Part shown: piece by piece, positions 50,880 through 59,784 of the stretch
Numbering within the stretch: position 1 is the stretch's first letter
How the letters are laid out: every line of letters begins with the position of its first letter
NCBI GenBank assembly: GCA_019912665.1
Contig: JAIOIE010000021.1
Location: forward strand, 261,679-325,678
Source: Deltaproteobacteria bacterium
GTDB taxonomy: Bacteria; Desulfobacterota; GWC2-55-46
DNA: 64,000 nucleotides
Direction of reading: 5' to 3'
Notes under the pieces: model-generated
Told to the model about the DNA's origin: nothing
The model's database searches: none
Seen by the model: the letters and a program-made list of their open reading frames with translations, nothing else
Made by a program: the position numbers and the translations under genes

Positions 50880-51473
50880 ATGAAGGCTACGGCAGTGGTG
50901 CAGGAAAAAAAGGTCCTCATAGCTGAGGACAACCCAAAAACCAGGCTTTTTCTAAAGAACCAGCTTGAGCTCCTCGGCTACCAGGTAGAGGCGGTCTCAA
51001 ACGGCCAGGCAGCCGTGGAGATGGCCGTCGAGCTGGACCCGATCCTCATAATCCTCGACGTCAAGATGCCGCAGATGGACGGCATAGACGCTGCAAAGGC
51101 AATAACCTCCAAAGGGCCCGTACCCATAATCCTCATAACAGGCCTTTCCTCGGACGAGATGGCCACAAAGGCCATAGAGTCCGGCGTTTTCGCTTACCTC
51201 GTAAAGCCCGTCACTAAGAAGCAGCTCGAGCCGGCCATTAAGCTCGCGATGGCAAGGTACAGGGAATTCAAGAGCCTCAAGGTTGAGGTAGACGACCTGA
51301 AGGACGCGATCGAGACCAGGAAACTCGTAGAGCGCGCCAAGGGCATCCTCATGAAGAGGTGCAATATCTCCGAGGAAGAGGCCTTCAAGCTCCTCCAGTC
51401 CCACTCCCAGAAAGAGAACAAGAAAATGCGCGAGATAGCCGAGGGCATCATCTCCGTAAGTAAGCTCATGTAA
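50880..51473 (+). CDS. Response regulator with ANTAR RNA-binding output
   Basis: The 197-aa protein joins a receiver domain (VLIAEDNPKTRLFLKNQLELLG, phospho-Asp in IILDVKMPQMDG, T in LITGLS, K in YLVKPV) to an ANTAR domain (about 135-190, DLKDAIETRKLVERAKGILMKRCNISEEEAFKLLQSHSQKENKKMREIAEGII). ANTAR proteins bind paired hairpins in leader RNAs and prevent termination, usually of nitrogen genes (NasT type). No kinase adjoins. Target RNA not identified in this window. Confidence 0.93.
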   Translation: MKATAVVQEKKVLIAEDNPKTRLFLKNQLELLGYQVEAVSNGQAAVEMAVELDPILIILDVKMPQMDGIDAAKAITSKGPVPIILITGLSSDEMATKAIESGVFAYLVKPVTKKQLEPAIKLAMARYREFKSLKVEVDDLKDAIETRKLVERAKGILMKRCNISEEEAFKLLQSHSQKENKKMREIAEGIISVSKLM

Positions 51474-51620
51474 ATGCCCCTACGGGGCCGGAACCGAATC
51501 CCTCCCGACCGAATCACCTTTCAGTACAATTAAAACAGTACGGCCCGTCCCCGCCTTTTTCGATTTGACTTGAAAGTCCGGGACTGCTATCCTTATTCAA
51601 ACCCCTTCCGAGGGGAAAAA

Positions 51621-51715
51621 TCACGCTAGGGGAGTCCGTAAGGGCTGAGAGTTCCCGGAAGGGAAGACCCTAACGACCTGATCTGGTTAATGCCAGCGTA
51701 GGGAAGCGGCTGATA
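51621..51715 (+). ncRNA. TPP riboswitch (thi-box)
   Basis: The conserved parts are all visible in order: GGGGAGTCC, GGGCTGAGAG, GAAGACCCTAACGACCTGATC, and TGGTTAATGCCAGCGTAGGGAAGC. It precedes the thiamine operon and is followed within about 30 bases by an intrinsic terminator, so control is by premature termination when TPP binds. Confidence 0.95.
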
Positions 51716-51743
51716 TATTCCATATCAAAAGGCACTCTTGCCG

Positions 51744-51769
51744 AAAGCCGCCGTCTGGCGGCTTTTTTA
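51744..51769 (+). terminator. Riboswitch expression-platform terminator
   Basis: AAGCCGCC / GGCGGCTT with a GTCT loop followed by TTTT. It lies between the TPP aptamer and the first coding gene; a nominal TTG start at 51738 falls at its edge and is not used. Confidence 0.9.
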
Positions 51770-51836
51770 TTCCCCGCCGACCTCCCATGCATTACCGGGC
51801 TGCTTTGACTGGAACCTAGACTGGCGGTTTGCCCTG

Positions 51837-53189
51837 ATGTCCATCGACCATGAAAATATAGAGCGCCTGGCGTCCCTGCCTGAGCCGGGCGAGACCGATG
51901 CCCTCCGGGTGCTCAAGACCGCTTCAAAAGCCAAGGGGCTTTCACTTGAAGAGGCTGCCACGCTCCTTGCCATAAAGGAGCCGAATCTGGCCGGGCTACT
52001 TATAAAGACCGCGGCAGAGGTAAAGGAGACGGTATTCGGGAAGCGCATCGTCCTTTTCGCGCCCCTTTATCTCTCGAACCATTGCACGAACGGCTGCAGG
52101 TACTGCGGATTCAGAAGCGGCAGTAACGGGATTGCGCGAAAGGCCCTTTCAGTCGACGAAGCCGTTACAGAGGCGCAGACCCTCGAAGGCATGGGTTTTA
52201 AGCGCGTGCTCCTTGTGACCGGCGAGGACCCGAGATGGGGCATCGACTATATCGTCTCGTGCGTGAGGGCCATATACGATAGGACGGGCATAAGGATAGT
52301 CCATGTGAACGCCCCCCCGATGGAAACGGACTCTCTTAAGGAACTCAAGGCCTCGGGAGCCGGTGTCTACCAGTCCTTCCAGGAGACTTACCACCGGCCC
52401 ACCTACGAGCTCATGCACCCGTTTGGCAGGAAAAAGGACTACGATTTCAGGCTGGGCGTGATGGACAGGGCGATGGAGGCGGGCTTCGGCGACGTGGGCA
52501 TAGGCCCGCTCCTGGGACTCTACGATTACAGGTTCGACGCGCTCGCAACCATCTCCCATTCGCTCCACCTCTATAATAAATTCGGCGCGCACGCCCATAC
52601 CATTTCCATACCGAGGCTACGGCCCGCCGAGGACGGCTTGAAAGATGTGCCGATGAGGGTCACTGACCTCGAGCTTAAAAAGATTGTGGCTGTCTTCCGC
52701 TTAAGCGTCCCGTCCGCCGGGATAGTAGCCTCAACGAGGGAGCCGGCAAGTTTGAGGGCAGAGCTCATACACGCCGGGGCTACACAGTTGAGCGCCGCGT
52801 CCCGGACCAACCCCGGCGGCTACGCGGGCAAGGAGGCGAGCCTCGAGCAGTTCTCGACCACCGACCACAGGGGACTTGCCGAGGTGATGAAGTCGGTCGT
52901 GGACGAGGGGCTTCTCCCTAGCCTCTGCACTGCCTGCTACAGGGTCGGGAGGACCGGAGGGGACTTTACCGGCAGGACCATCGCAGGCGAGATGGAGAAG
53001 TTCTGCCAGGCGAACGCCATCCTAACCCTGAAGGAGTACCTGCTGGACTTCTGCAGTAACGGCACAAGGGAATCTGTCGAACGGGCCATTGACGAAGGGC
53101 TCGCCGGGGTAAAGGACCAGGGACTTAAAGAGGCGCTCATTTTGAAACTCGATGCCCTCGAGAAGGGGAAAAGGGACCAGTACTTCTGA
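51837..53189 (+). CDS. HydG-like radical SAM tyrosine lyase in the ThiH position
   Basis: The 450-aa protein has the radical SAM cluster CX3CX2C (LSNHCTNGCRYCGFRSGS) and the ThiH/HydG core (VTGEDPR, NAPPM, QETYHRPTYELMHP, IGPLLGLYDYRFD, SIPRLRPAEDG). It cleaves tyrosine to dehydroglycine, needed for the thiazole of thiamine. The C-terminus carries an exact CX2CX22C motif (CTACYR...FC), the second-cluster site of HydG that ThiH lacks. It is the first gene after a TPP riboswitch and touches thiS, so a thiamine role is most likely. ATG 51837 follows the terminator; the ribosome-binding site is weak. Confidence 0.88.
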   Translation: MSIDHENIERLASLPEPGETDALRVLKTASKAKGLSLEEAATLLAIKEPNLAGLLIKTAAEVKETVFGKRIVLFAPLYLSNHCTNGCRYCGFRSGSNGIARKALSVDEAVTEAQTLEGMGFKRVLLVTGEDPRWGIDYIVSCVRAIYDRTGIRIVHVNAPPMETDSLKELKASGAGVYQSFQETYHRPTYELMHPFGRKKDYDFRLGVMDRAMEAGFGDVGIGPLLGLYDYRFDALATISHSLHLYNKFGAHAHTISIPRLRPAEDGLKDVPMRVTDLELKKIVAVFRLSVPSAGIVASTREPASLRAELIHAGATQLSAASRTNPGGYAGKEASLEQFSTTDHRGLAEVMKSVVDEGLLPSLCTACYRVGRTGGDFTGRTIAGEMEKFCQANAILTLKEYLLDFCSNGTRESVERAIDEGLAGVKDQGLKEALILKLDALEKGKRDQYF

Positions 53190-53389
53190 TGCACATCAAA
53201 GTGAACGGAGAGCGAAGGGAAATCAGCGAGGGAATGACCATTGACGCTTTACTCAACATCCTGGCAATAAAGAGGCAGGGCATTGCAATTGACCTGAACC
53301 GCGAGATAGTGCCGAAGAGGCTATTGGGCACAACCGTCCTCAAGGAGGGGGACGCGGTAGAGATAGTCAGGATGGTGGGCGGCGGGTAG
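53189..53389 (+). CDS. thiS: Sulfur carrier protein ThiS
   Basis: The 66-aa ubiquitin-like protein begins [12 protein letters not shown] and ends with VRMVGGG, the Gly-Gly tail that is converted to a thiocarboxylate for thiazole synthesis. Its ATG shares one base with the preceding stop (TGATG). No thiF adenylylase is seen in the window, so activation must come from elsewhere. Confidence 0.94.
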   Translation: MHIKVNGERREISEGMTIDALLNILAIKRQGIAIDLNREIVPKRLLGTTVLKEGDAVEIVRMVGGG

Positions 53390-53441
53390 GTTTGGTTTGA
53401 ACGATTCAAATAACGGCTGGCTTAAAGACAGGAGCGTAGCA

Positions 53442-54206
53442 ATGGACGTATTGAAAATAGGCAACTACGAATTCAAGTCCCGCCTCATGGTCGGCACGGG
53501 CAAATACCCCTCGAACGAGGTCATGGTGAAGGCGCTCGAAGCCTCCGGCGCTGAGGTCATAACCGTGGCCGTGCGACGCGTGAACCTTGACCGCGGAAGC
53601 GACTCTCTTCTCGACCACATAGACGCAAAATACACACTCCTTCCCAATACCGCAGCATGCTATACGGCAGAGGAGGCGATAAGGACCGCGCGGCTTGCGA
53701 GGGAGGCGCTTGAGACCGACCTTGTAAAGCTCGAGGTCATAGGCGACGAAAAGACCCTTTTTCCCGATAATGAGGCGCTCCTTGAGGCGGCACGGGTGCT
53801 AGTAAAAGACGGCTTTACGGTGCTCCCATACACGAACGACGACCCCATAATGGCAAGGAAGCTCGAGGATATCGGGTGCGCGGCGGTCATGCCCCTTGCC
53901 GCGCCCATAGGCTCCGGGCTCGGCATTCGGAACCCCTACAACATCCGGATCATACTCGAAACCGTCAAGGTGCCCGTCATAGTGGACGCGGGCGTGGGTA
54001 CTGCCTCCGACGCGGCAATAGCCATGGAGCTCGGCTGCGACGGCCTTCTCATGAACACAGGCATAGCCGGGGCAAAAGACCCGGTCGCAATGGCAAAGGC
54101 CATGAACCTGGCGGTCGAGGCCGGAAGGCTCGCATACCGTTCCGGCAGAATAGCCAGGAAGCTCTACGCCACGGCGTCGAGCCCGCTCTCCGGCGTAATA
54201 GAATAG
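53442..54206 (+). CDS. thiG: Thiazole synthase
   Basis: The 254-aa TIM-barrel enzyme combines DXP, dehydroglycine and ThiS-thiocarboxylate. Motifs: [87 protein letters not shown] and [31 protein letters not shown] 53442 has AGGAG eight bases upstream; a TTG 15 codons earlier is unlikely. It follows thiS in the operon. Confidence 0.96.
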   Translation: MDVLKIGNYEFKSRLMVGTGKYPSNEVMVKALEASGAEVITVAVRRVNLDRGSDSLLDHIDAKYTLLPNTAACYTAEEAIRTARLAREALETDLVKLEVIGDEKTLFPDNEALLEAARVLVKDGFTVLPYTNDDPIMARKLEDIGCAAVMPLAAPIGSGLGIRNPYNIRIILETVKVPVIVDAGVGTASDAAIAMELGCDGLLMNTGIAGAKDPVAMAKAMNLAVEAGRLAYRSGRIARKLYATASSPLSGVIE

Positions 54207-54216
54207 GCGGGAAGGA

Positions 54217-55002
54217 ATGCATCCGGTACTCTTTGAGTTCGGCCCGATAGAGATACGGTTCTACGGGCTAATGTACGTCATCGCGATCCTGGTAGGGAGC
54301 CGCCTCATCATATGGGAGGCGGAAAGGAAAGGCTTGGGCTTAAGCCGCGACGACATCATGAACTTCATAGTCTGGACCGTCGCGGGCGGTATTTTCGGGG
54401 CGCGGCTCTACTATGTCGCGTTCAACTGGGGCTACTACGGCGCGAACCCACTTGAGATACCTGCCGTCTGGCACGGCGGGCTCGCGATACACGGGGGCCT
54501 TCTGGGCGGGCTGGGAGCGGCATGGGTTTATCTCCGGAAAAAAAGCGTTCCCTTCTGGCGCATGGCTGATGCAGTTGCCCCGGCCATCATACTCGGGCAG
54601 GCCTTCGGCAGGTTCGGTAATTTCATGAACGGGGACGCTCACGGCAGGCCCACGGACCTCCCTTGGGGGCTCGTCTTCCCGCCGGAATCTCCCGCGGGCT
54701 CGGAGTTCCCGGGGATCCCGCTACACCCGGTCATGCTCTACGAGCTATTCATAAACCTGGGGATTTTCTCATTCCTGTGGTTCTATCTCCGGAAAAAGGG
54801 GCATAAGGACGGCTTCATATTCGCTTCGTATATCGTCCTTTATTCGATGGGGAGGTTTTTTGTCGAGCACTTCAGGGCCGACAGCCTTATGCTCGACTCG
54901 CTCCGCGCGGCCCAGGCCGTAAGCGTGGCCGCAGCCCTGGCCGGAATCATCATAATTTTCTACAAGAGGCTCTGGGAGGCTCCGGGGAGAAAGAGAAAGT
55001 AA
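54217..55002 (+). CDS. lgt: Prolipoprotein diacylglyceryl transferase
   Basis: The 261-aa inner-membrane enzyme adds diacylglycerol to lipoprotein cysteines. It has the Lgt motifs IEIRFYGLMYVIAILVGSRL, GARLYYVAFNW, WHGGLAIHGGLLGG and QAFGRFGNFMNGDAHGRP (the Lgt signature with R and N), LHPVMLYELFINLG, and MGRFFVEHFRAD. About seven helices. Its place inside the thiamine operon, between thiG and thiE, seems to be a chance operon insertion. Confidence 0.96.
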   Translation: MHPVLFEFGPIEIRFYGLMYVIAILVGSRLIIWEAERKGLGLSRDDIMNFIVWTVAGGIFGARLYYVAFNWGYYGANPLEIPAVWHGGLAIHGGLLGGLGAAWVYLRKKSVPFWRMADAVAPAIILGQAFGRFGNFMNGDAHGRPTDLPWGLVFPPESPAGSEFPGIPLHPVMLYELFINLGIFSFLWFYLRKKGHKDGFIFASYIVLYSMGRFFVEHFRADSLMLDSLRAAQAVSVAAALAGIIIIFYKRLWEAPGRKRK

Positions 55003-55037
55003 AGACCCCGCCCAGAGCCGGTCTTGCGTTCATTGGA

Positions 55038-55673
55038 ATGGGAAAGCTGCCTTCAGTCTATTTGATAACGGACAGGAAAACCGCCCCTCCGGGCGCGTTC
55101 CTGAGCACCTTGAAGGCGGCGCTCTCGGGCGGGATAAGGCTTCTGCAGCTCCGGGAGAAAGACCTTTCAGCGAGGGAACTGCTTCACCTTGCGAAAGAGG
55201 TCCGGGAACTGGCTTCCGGATACGGCGCGAAGCTTCTCATTAACGACCGTGTGGACATAGCCATGCTCTCCGGTGCCGACGGGGTGCACCTTACATCGAA
55301 CTCCTACGCGGCCTCATGCGCAAGAGAGCTGCTCGGACCGGGCAAACTCATAGGCGTCTCCACCCATTCCCTCGATGAAGCAAGGAAAGCCGAGGCCAAG
55401 GGAGCGGATTTCGTGACCTTCGGGCCTGTTTTTCATACGCCGTCTAAGGCGAAATACGGGCAGCCCCTCGGGACCGTGGCGCTTAAAGATACAGCCGCCG
55501 CGCTCTCCATACCCGTATACGCGCTCGGCGGCGTAAATAAAGAGAATCTGCGCGAGGCAGTAGGCGGAGGTGCGCGCATAGCCGTCATATCAGCCATAAT
55601 GGGTAGCAAGGATGCGGCGCTGGCCGCAAGGGAACTTATAGAAAAGGCCCTCGCCTGCAGGCAGACAGAATAA
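55038..55673 (+). CDS. thiE: Thiamine phosphate synthase
   Basis: The 211-aa TIM barrel joins HMP-PP with thiazole phosphate. Motifs: VYLITDRKTAPPG, GGIRLLQLREKDLSARELL, LLINDRVDIAMLSGADGVHLTS, GVSTHSLDEARKAEAKGADFVTFGPVFHTPSK and VYALGGVNKENLREAVGGGARIAVISAIM. All substrate-binding loops are present. It follows lgt by 35 bp and precedes thiC. Confidence 0.95.
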   Translation: MGKLPSVYLITDRKTAPPGAFLSTLKAALSGGIRLLQLREKDLSARELLHLAKEVRELASGYGAKLLINDRVDIAMLSGADGVHLTSNSYAASCARELLGPGKLIGVSTHSLDEARKAEAKGADFVTFGPVFHTPSKAKYGQPLGTVALKDTAAALSIPVYALGGVNKENLREAVGGGARIAVISAIMGSKDAALAARELIEKALACRQTE

Positions 55674-55698
55674 ATGCAGCATAAAAGAAGGAGCGGAT

Positions 55699-56967
55699 AT
55701 GACACAGCTTGAGGCCGCCCGCAAGGGCGTTATAACCGAAGAGATGAGGAACGCTGCTCTCTCCGAAGGCGTAGACCCGGACTTCATAAGAAAGGGCATC
55801 GAGGACGGGACCGTCGTAATCACGAAGAACAGACTGCACCACTCCATACAGGGCCTTGCGGTTGGAAGGGGTCTCCGGACCAAGGTCAACGCCAATATAG
55901 GCTCGTCGCAGGACAGGGCCGATATAGAGGAAGAGCTTACCAAGCTCAGGGCCGCCATAGAGGCCGGGGCAGACGCGGTAATGGACCTCTCAACCGGCGG
56001 GGACGTATCCGCAATAAGAAAAGCCGTAATGGCCGAGTCGAGCGTACCCATAGGCACAGTACCTATTTACCAGGCCGCCTATGACGCCAGAAAAAAGGGG
56101 AAGTCCTTTGTAGAGCTCGAGCCCGATGAAATGTTCGACTCGATAGAGGCCCATGCCCAAGACGGTGTGGACTTCGTGACCGTCCACTGCGGGGTCACGC
56201 GGAGCTCGGTAGAGCGGGTAAGGAAGGAAGGGCGCATAATGGGAATCGTCAGCAGAGGCGGCGCCCTCACGGCCGAGTGGATGAAATTCAACAAGAAAGA
56301 GAACCCGCTTTACGAGGGCTATGACAGGCTCCTTAAGATAGCCAAAAAGTACGACATGGTCCTTAGCCTCGGCGACGGCCTCCGTCCCGGCTGCCTTGCG
56401 GACGCGACCGACAGGGGCCAGGTCCACGAGCTCATAACGCTAGGCGAGCTCGCGAAAAAGGCATTCGAGGAGGGCGTGCAGGTCATGATAGAGGGGCCGG
56501 GACACGTGCCGCTCGACCAGATAGAGGCTAACATAATCATCCAGAAGCGGCTCTGTAACGGTGCGCCCTTTTATGTGCTCGGCCCGCTCGTCACCGACAT
56601 AGCGCCGGGGTATGACCACATAACATCCGCAATCGGCGGGGCCATAGCCGCCGCGGCCGGAGCGGATTTTCTCTGTTATGTGACACCGAGCGAGCACCTG
56701 AGGCTACCGACGGTCGACGACGTCCGCGAAGGGGTCATGGCCTCGCGCATAGCCGCGCACGCGGGGGACATATCAAAGAAGGCGAAAGGCGCGATGGAGG
56801 CCGACATAAGGCTCGCCAGGGCCAGGAAGGCCCTCGACTGGGAGGAGCAGATTAGGCTCTCCATTGACCCGAAGAGGTCCAGGGCCATAAGGGAGACGAG
56901 CCCGCCCGAGGACGAGAGCGTTTGCACCATGTGCGGGAGCCTCTGCGCGATAAAGATACAGAAATGA
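55699..56967 (+). CDS. thiC: Phosphomethylpyrimidine synthase
   Basis: The 422-aa radical SAM enzyme converts AIR into HMP-phosphate. Motifs: ANIGSSQDRADIEEELTKL, MDLSTGGDVSAIRKAVM, FVTVHCGVTRSSVERV, SRGGALTAEWM, IEGPGHVPLDQIEANI, LGPLVTDIAPGYDHITSAIGGA, and the C-terminal CX2CX4C cluster (CTMCGSLCAIK). The short form lacks the plant-type N-terminal extension. RBS AAGGAG precedes the ATG. It is the last gene of the TPP-controlled run. Confidence 0.97.
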   Translation: MTQLEAARKGVITEEMRNAALSEGVDPDFIRKGIEDGTVVITKNRLHHSIQGLAVGRGLRTKVNANIGSSQDRADIEEELTKLRAAIEAGADAVMDLSTGGDVSAIRKAVMAESSVPIGTVPIYQAAYDARKKGKSFVELEPDEMFDSIEAHAQDGVDFVTVHCGVTRSSVERVRKEGRIMGIVSRGGALTAEWMKFNKKENPLYEGYDRLLKIAKKYDMVLSLGDGLRPGCLADATDRGQVHELITLGELAKKAFEEGVQVMIEGPGHVPLDQIEANIIIQKRLCNGAPFYVLGPLVTDIAPGYDHITSAIGGAIAAAAGADFLCYVTPSEHLRLPTVDDVREGVMASRIAAHAGDISKKAKGAMEADIRLARARKALDWEEQIRLSIDPKRSRAIRETSPPEDESVCTMCGSLCAIKIQK

Positions 56968-56997
56968 ACCACCTCGCGGCAAGCCGCGCGTTTCACC

Positions 56998-57088
56998 GGT
57001 TGCTGAAAAACTGTTTCAGCCTGTCATTCTGAGCGAAGCGACAATTTTCGCAGGATAGCGAAAATTGAACTTGCACCAAAGGTGCAAG
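56998..57088. repeat. Cluster of perfect small hairpins after thiC
   Basis: Three inverted repeats follow each other: GCTGAAA / TTTCAGC, CAATTTTCGC / GCGAAAATTG (57042-57067) and CTTGCACC / GGTGCAAG (57070-57088), with the common word GTCATTCTGAGCGAAGCGA between the first two. No T-run follows any of them, so they look like intergenic repeats rather than a terminator. Confidence 0.7.
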
Positions 57089-57215
57089 GCCCGAAGGGGC
57101 GAGCCCCAGGACGGGGCGAGATAAGAATCTCGGTCGCAAATGAACCTCCCGCCGCAAGCGGTGGGGAATTCAAATTTCAGATTAGATTAATGATTCCGGT
57201 ATGCGGAGGCGGGTT

Positions 57216-57635
57216 ATGGAGCCAAGGCTCACGGTCGTGACGCTCGGAGTGAGCGATTTTGAACGGTCCCTCGATTTTTACGGAAACAGGCTCGGCTGGC
57301 CCGTAAAGGTAGTGAACGGCGAGGTAGCCTTCTTCAAGCTCAACTGCGTGGTTCTCGCGCTCTACCCGAAGGACCTTCTCGCAAAGGATGCGGATGTCAG
57401 TCCGGAAGGCGGCGGATTCCCGGGCTTTACCCTCGCGCACAATGTAGAGAGCCCCGAGGAAGTGGACAAGGTATTGGACGAGGCCAGGGCAGCCGGCGCG
57501 GGCATACCTAAAAAGGCTCAAAAGACCTCATGGGGCGGATACGGCGGCTATTTTACCGACCCGGACGGCTATTTGTGGGAGGTGGTGCACAATCCATTCT
57601 GGTCCCTCGACGAAGGAAACCCTGTGATTCAATAA
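57216..57635 (+). CDS. VOC (glyoxalase/bleomycin-resistance fold) protein
   Basis: The 139-aa protein has two beta-alpha-beta-beta-beta modules: VVTLGVSDFERSLDFYGNRLGWPVK and GYGGYFTDPDGYLWEVVHNPFW, where the late D-P-D-G-x-x-W-E-V carries the usual metal Glu. It is probably a metalloenzyme or binding protein; the substrate is unknown. ATG 57216 has GGAGG seven to eight bases upstream; an upstream ATG (57201) lacks it. Confidence 0.88.
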   Translation: MEPRLTVVTLGVSDFERSLDFYGNRLGWPVKVVNGEVAFFKLNCVVLALYPKDLLAKDADVSPEGGGFPGFTLAHNVESPEEVDKVLDEARAAGAGIPKKAQKTSWGGYGGYFTDPDGYLWEVVHNPFWSLDEGNPVIQ

Positions 57636-57656
57636 TCTGCTCCGCTTGGCACAAGC

Positions 57657-57685
57657 TAAAAAGGCGGGCCGAAGCCCGCCTTTCC
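57657..57685 (+). terminator. Rho-independent terminator
   Basis: AAAGGCGGGC / GCCCGCCTTT with a CGAA loop, ending TTTCCC. It closes the VOC unit. Confidence 0.75.
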
Positions 57686-57710
57686 CTTCCCGAATACAAA
57701 TTCATGCATG

Positions 57711-57853
57711 GCAACCTCTAAAAATTAGAGATTTTTCCCGGAGTCAAGGAAGGCCGGGAATAAAAAGCGCAGCATATATGAACAATATGTGAGCATTTTT
57801 ATTCCCGGTTCTGACACAGAATCCGGGGAAAAGATCAATTTTTGGAGGTTGCC
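57711..57853. repeat. Dispersed hairpin repeat, copy E
   Basis: About 143 bp with ends GGCAACCTCTAAAAATTAGAG and CAATTTTTGGAGGTTGCC. The inner stem keeps CCGGGAATAAAAA paired with TTTTTATTCCCGG. It lies between the VOC terminator and the converging GGDEF gene. Confidence 0.92.
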
Positions 57854-57866
57854 TTATATACTTCCC

Positions 57867-59318
57867 TTACACCTCAGCCACCTTAACGCAGTTCTTCCCA
57901 CTCCACTTGGCCTTATAGAGCGCGTCGTCCGCGTGATTTACGAGGTCGCCGGAGTTCATGGCCCCTTTCTGCGGATAAGAGGCCACCCCGATGCTTACGG
58001 TTATCCTCTGGTTCACGAGGCCCGCGTACGCGTGCGCCTCTATCATCTCGCGGAGCCTCTCGGCCTCGTCGACCGCGCCCTTAAGGAGCGTGTGCGGGAG
58101 TATGACCGAAAACTCCTCCCCTCCATATCGGGCGACTACGTCCGTCTTCCGGACGCCCTTTTTTATCAGGGCCGCGATTTCCTTGAGGACCATGTCCCCT
58201 ACCCTGTGGCCGTAGGTGTCGTTTATGCTCTTGAAGTTGTCGATGTCGACCATTATGAGTGAAAGCGGCGTTTCATACCTTACCGCCCTCTCGAACTCCT
58301 CTTCGAGCCTCGAATAGAAAAAGTTGTGGTTGTAAAGGTTCGTAAGGTGGTCCCTTACGGCCATCTCCTTCAGGACGTCCTTCTCCTTTACGACCTTCTC
58401 GAAAAGTCTGGCATTCCTGAGCGCGTGGAAGGAGGCGTTCGCCACTATCCTGCAGAAATCTATCTCCTTCTGCGTGAACCCGTTCTTTTTCTTTCTGGTC
58501 CGGAGGAAAAGGGTCCCGAGGACCTCGTCGTGGAAAACTATGGGGAGGATGAGTATGCTCATGCCTTCCAGGTCCTTGATGCTGTCGCGGACCGGGGACA
58601 TTATCGGGTTCCCGAGCACGTCCTCGAGGGCGAGCGGCATCTTGCTCGTCATGACCTGTTTTATCTCGGGGTACTTTGAGAGGTCGATCTTGAGCTCCTT
58701 TACCTGCGGGTCCTCGTGAGAGGCGAGCACGTATCCCTCGTTCTCGTGCGTCGATATCAGCACTATCGAGCACCTGACGGCGTTGGTCGTCGCGGCCACC
58801 TTGTCGACAATCGTGCTGAGTATCTCCGAGGCGTCCAGGGTCGCAGCCATCGCGGTCGTGATGTCAAGCAGGGTCTCCAGGTTCTTCTTGTCCTCCTCGA
58901 GCTCCCGGTAGAACTCGCATATCCTCTTCTGGGCCTTCACCCTCGCCACGAGCTCGGCCCCGTTCAGGGGCTTCACTATGAAATCGTCAGCCCCGTTAGT
59001 AAGCGCGCTTACGATGGATTCCTTGTCGTCCTTAACGGAGATTATGATTATGGAGGGCCTAGGGGAGATGTTCATCCGCCTGATCTCGCGGCAGACGCTC
59101 ATTCCGTCCATGCCCGGCATGACCAGGTCGAGTAGTATGACGTTCGGGACCCATTCATGGAGAATACGGAGCCCCTCCTTGCCGTCGGCAGCGGCCCTGG
59201 TCTCGAACCCGTTCTCTGCCAGGACGTCCTCGATTGCGGCCTTATTGACAAGGTTATCGTCGATTATGAGGACCTTGTTGCTGTTCGTCCTCTCGATCGT
59301 GAGTGTGTCTACGCCCAT
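57867..59318 (-). CDS. REC-GAF-GGDEF response regulator (diguanylate cyclase)
   Basis: The 483-aa protein joins a receiver (VLIIDDNLVNKAAIEDVLAENGF, phospho-Asp in VILLDLVMPGMDG, K in DDFIVKPL), a GAF domain (about 160-300, SEILSTIVDKVAATTNAVRCSIVLIS) and a GGDEF domain (MAVRDHLTNLYNHNFFYSRLEEEFERA, VDIDNFKSINDTYGHRVGD) with active site YGGEEF. An inhibitory I-site RKTD lies five residues upstream, so product feedback by c-di-GMP is likely. ATG 59318 has GAAAGG close upstream. No kinase adjoins. Confidence 0.93.
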   Translation of the reverse strand: MGVDTLTIERTNSNKVLIIDDNLVNKAAIEDVLAENGFETRAAADGKEGLRILHEWVPNVILLDLVMPGMDGMSVCREIRRMNISPRPSIIIISVKDDKESIVSALTNGADDFIVKPLNGAELVARVKAQKRICEFYRELEEDKKNLETLLDITTAMAATLDASEILSTIVDKVAATTNAVRCSIVLISTHENEGYVLASHEDPQVKELKIDLSKYPEIKQVMTSKMPLALEDVLGNPIMSPVRDSIKDLEGMSILILPIVFHDEVLGTLFLRTRKKKNGFTQKEIDFCRIVANASFHALRNARLFEKVVKEKDVLKEMAVRDHLTNLYNHNFFYSRLEEEFERAVRYETPLSLIMVDIDNFKSINDTYGHRVGDMVLKEIAALIKKGVRKTDVVARYGGEEFSVILPHTLLKGAVDEAERLREMIEAHAYAGLVNQRITVSIGVASYPQKGAMNSGDLVNHADDALYKAKWSGKNCVKVAEV

Positions 59319-59415
59319 AAGCCTTTCAGGGCCGGGGGATGCCGCGGCCATGGCCTTTTTGGCTCAAAAAGCTTGACAAAACAGGCCTTTTATCTTAACA
59401 TTTATTTTTTAAAAC

Positions 59416-59490
<75 letters not shown>

Positions 59491-59582
59491 CTCGTTTCGA
59501 TTCCCCCGTGCGCGATACGCACCGGACCTGCCTTTTCTTATCTTTTTACATGTATAAAAGTCAAGGCAAATCTGGCAAAACT

Positions 59583-59729
59583 AGCAGGTTGTTGAAAAAC
59601 ACCCTGCTAAGCAATCCATGGATGGATTGCCAGATTGCGAAGAGTATCCAAGTCGAGCAATTTGTGAGGCTTGGACGGATTCATTGTGGCTGAAAAAGTC
59701 CAGGAAGGACTTTTCCAACATCCTGCCAG
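59583..59729. repeat. MITE-like element with internal palindromes
   Basis: The ends AGCAGGTTGTTGAAAAA and TTTTCCAACATCCTGCC are inverted. Inside is GCAATCCATGGATGGATTGC (a near-perfect palindrome). Same end type as 48056-48193. Confidence 0.7.
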
Positions 59730-59784
59730 ATCATTCCTCTCTTCGGACTGAAGAGGGCGCAGCTTGAGATTTATTTATAAGACC

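Noticed and set aside
51738-51836. N-terminal extension of the HydG-like protein from a TTG at 51738
   Set aside because: It would translate the riboswitch terminator hairpin; the protein homology begins after ATG 51837.
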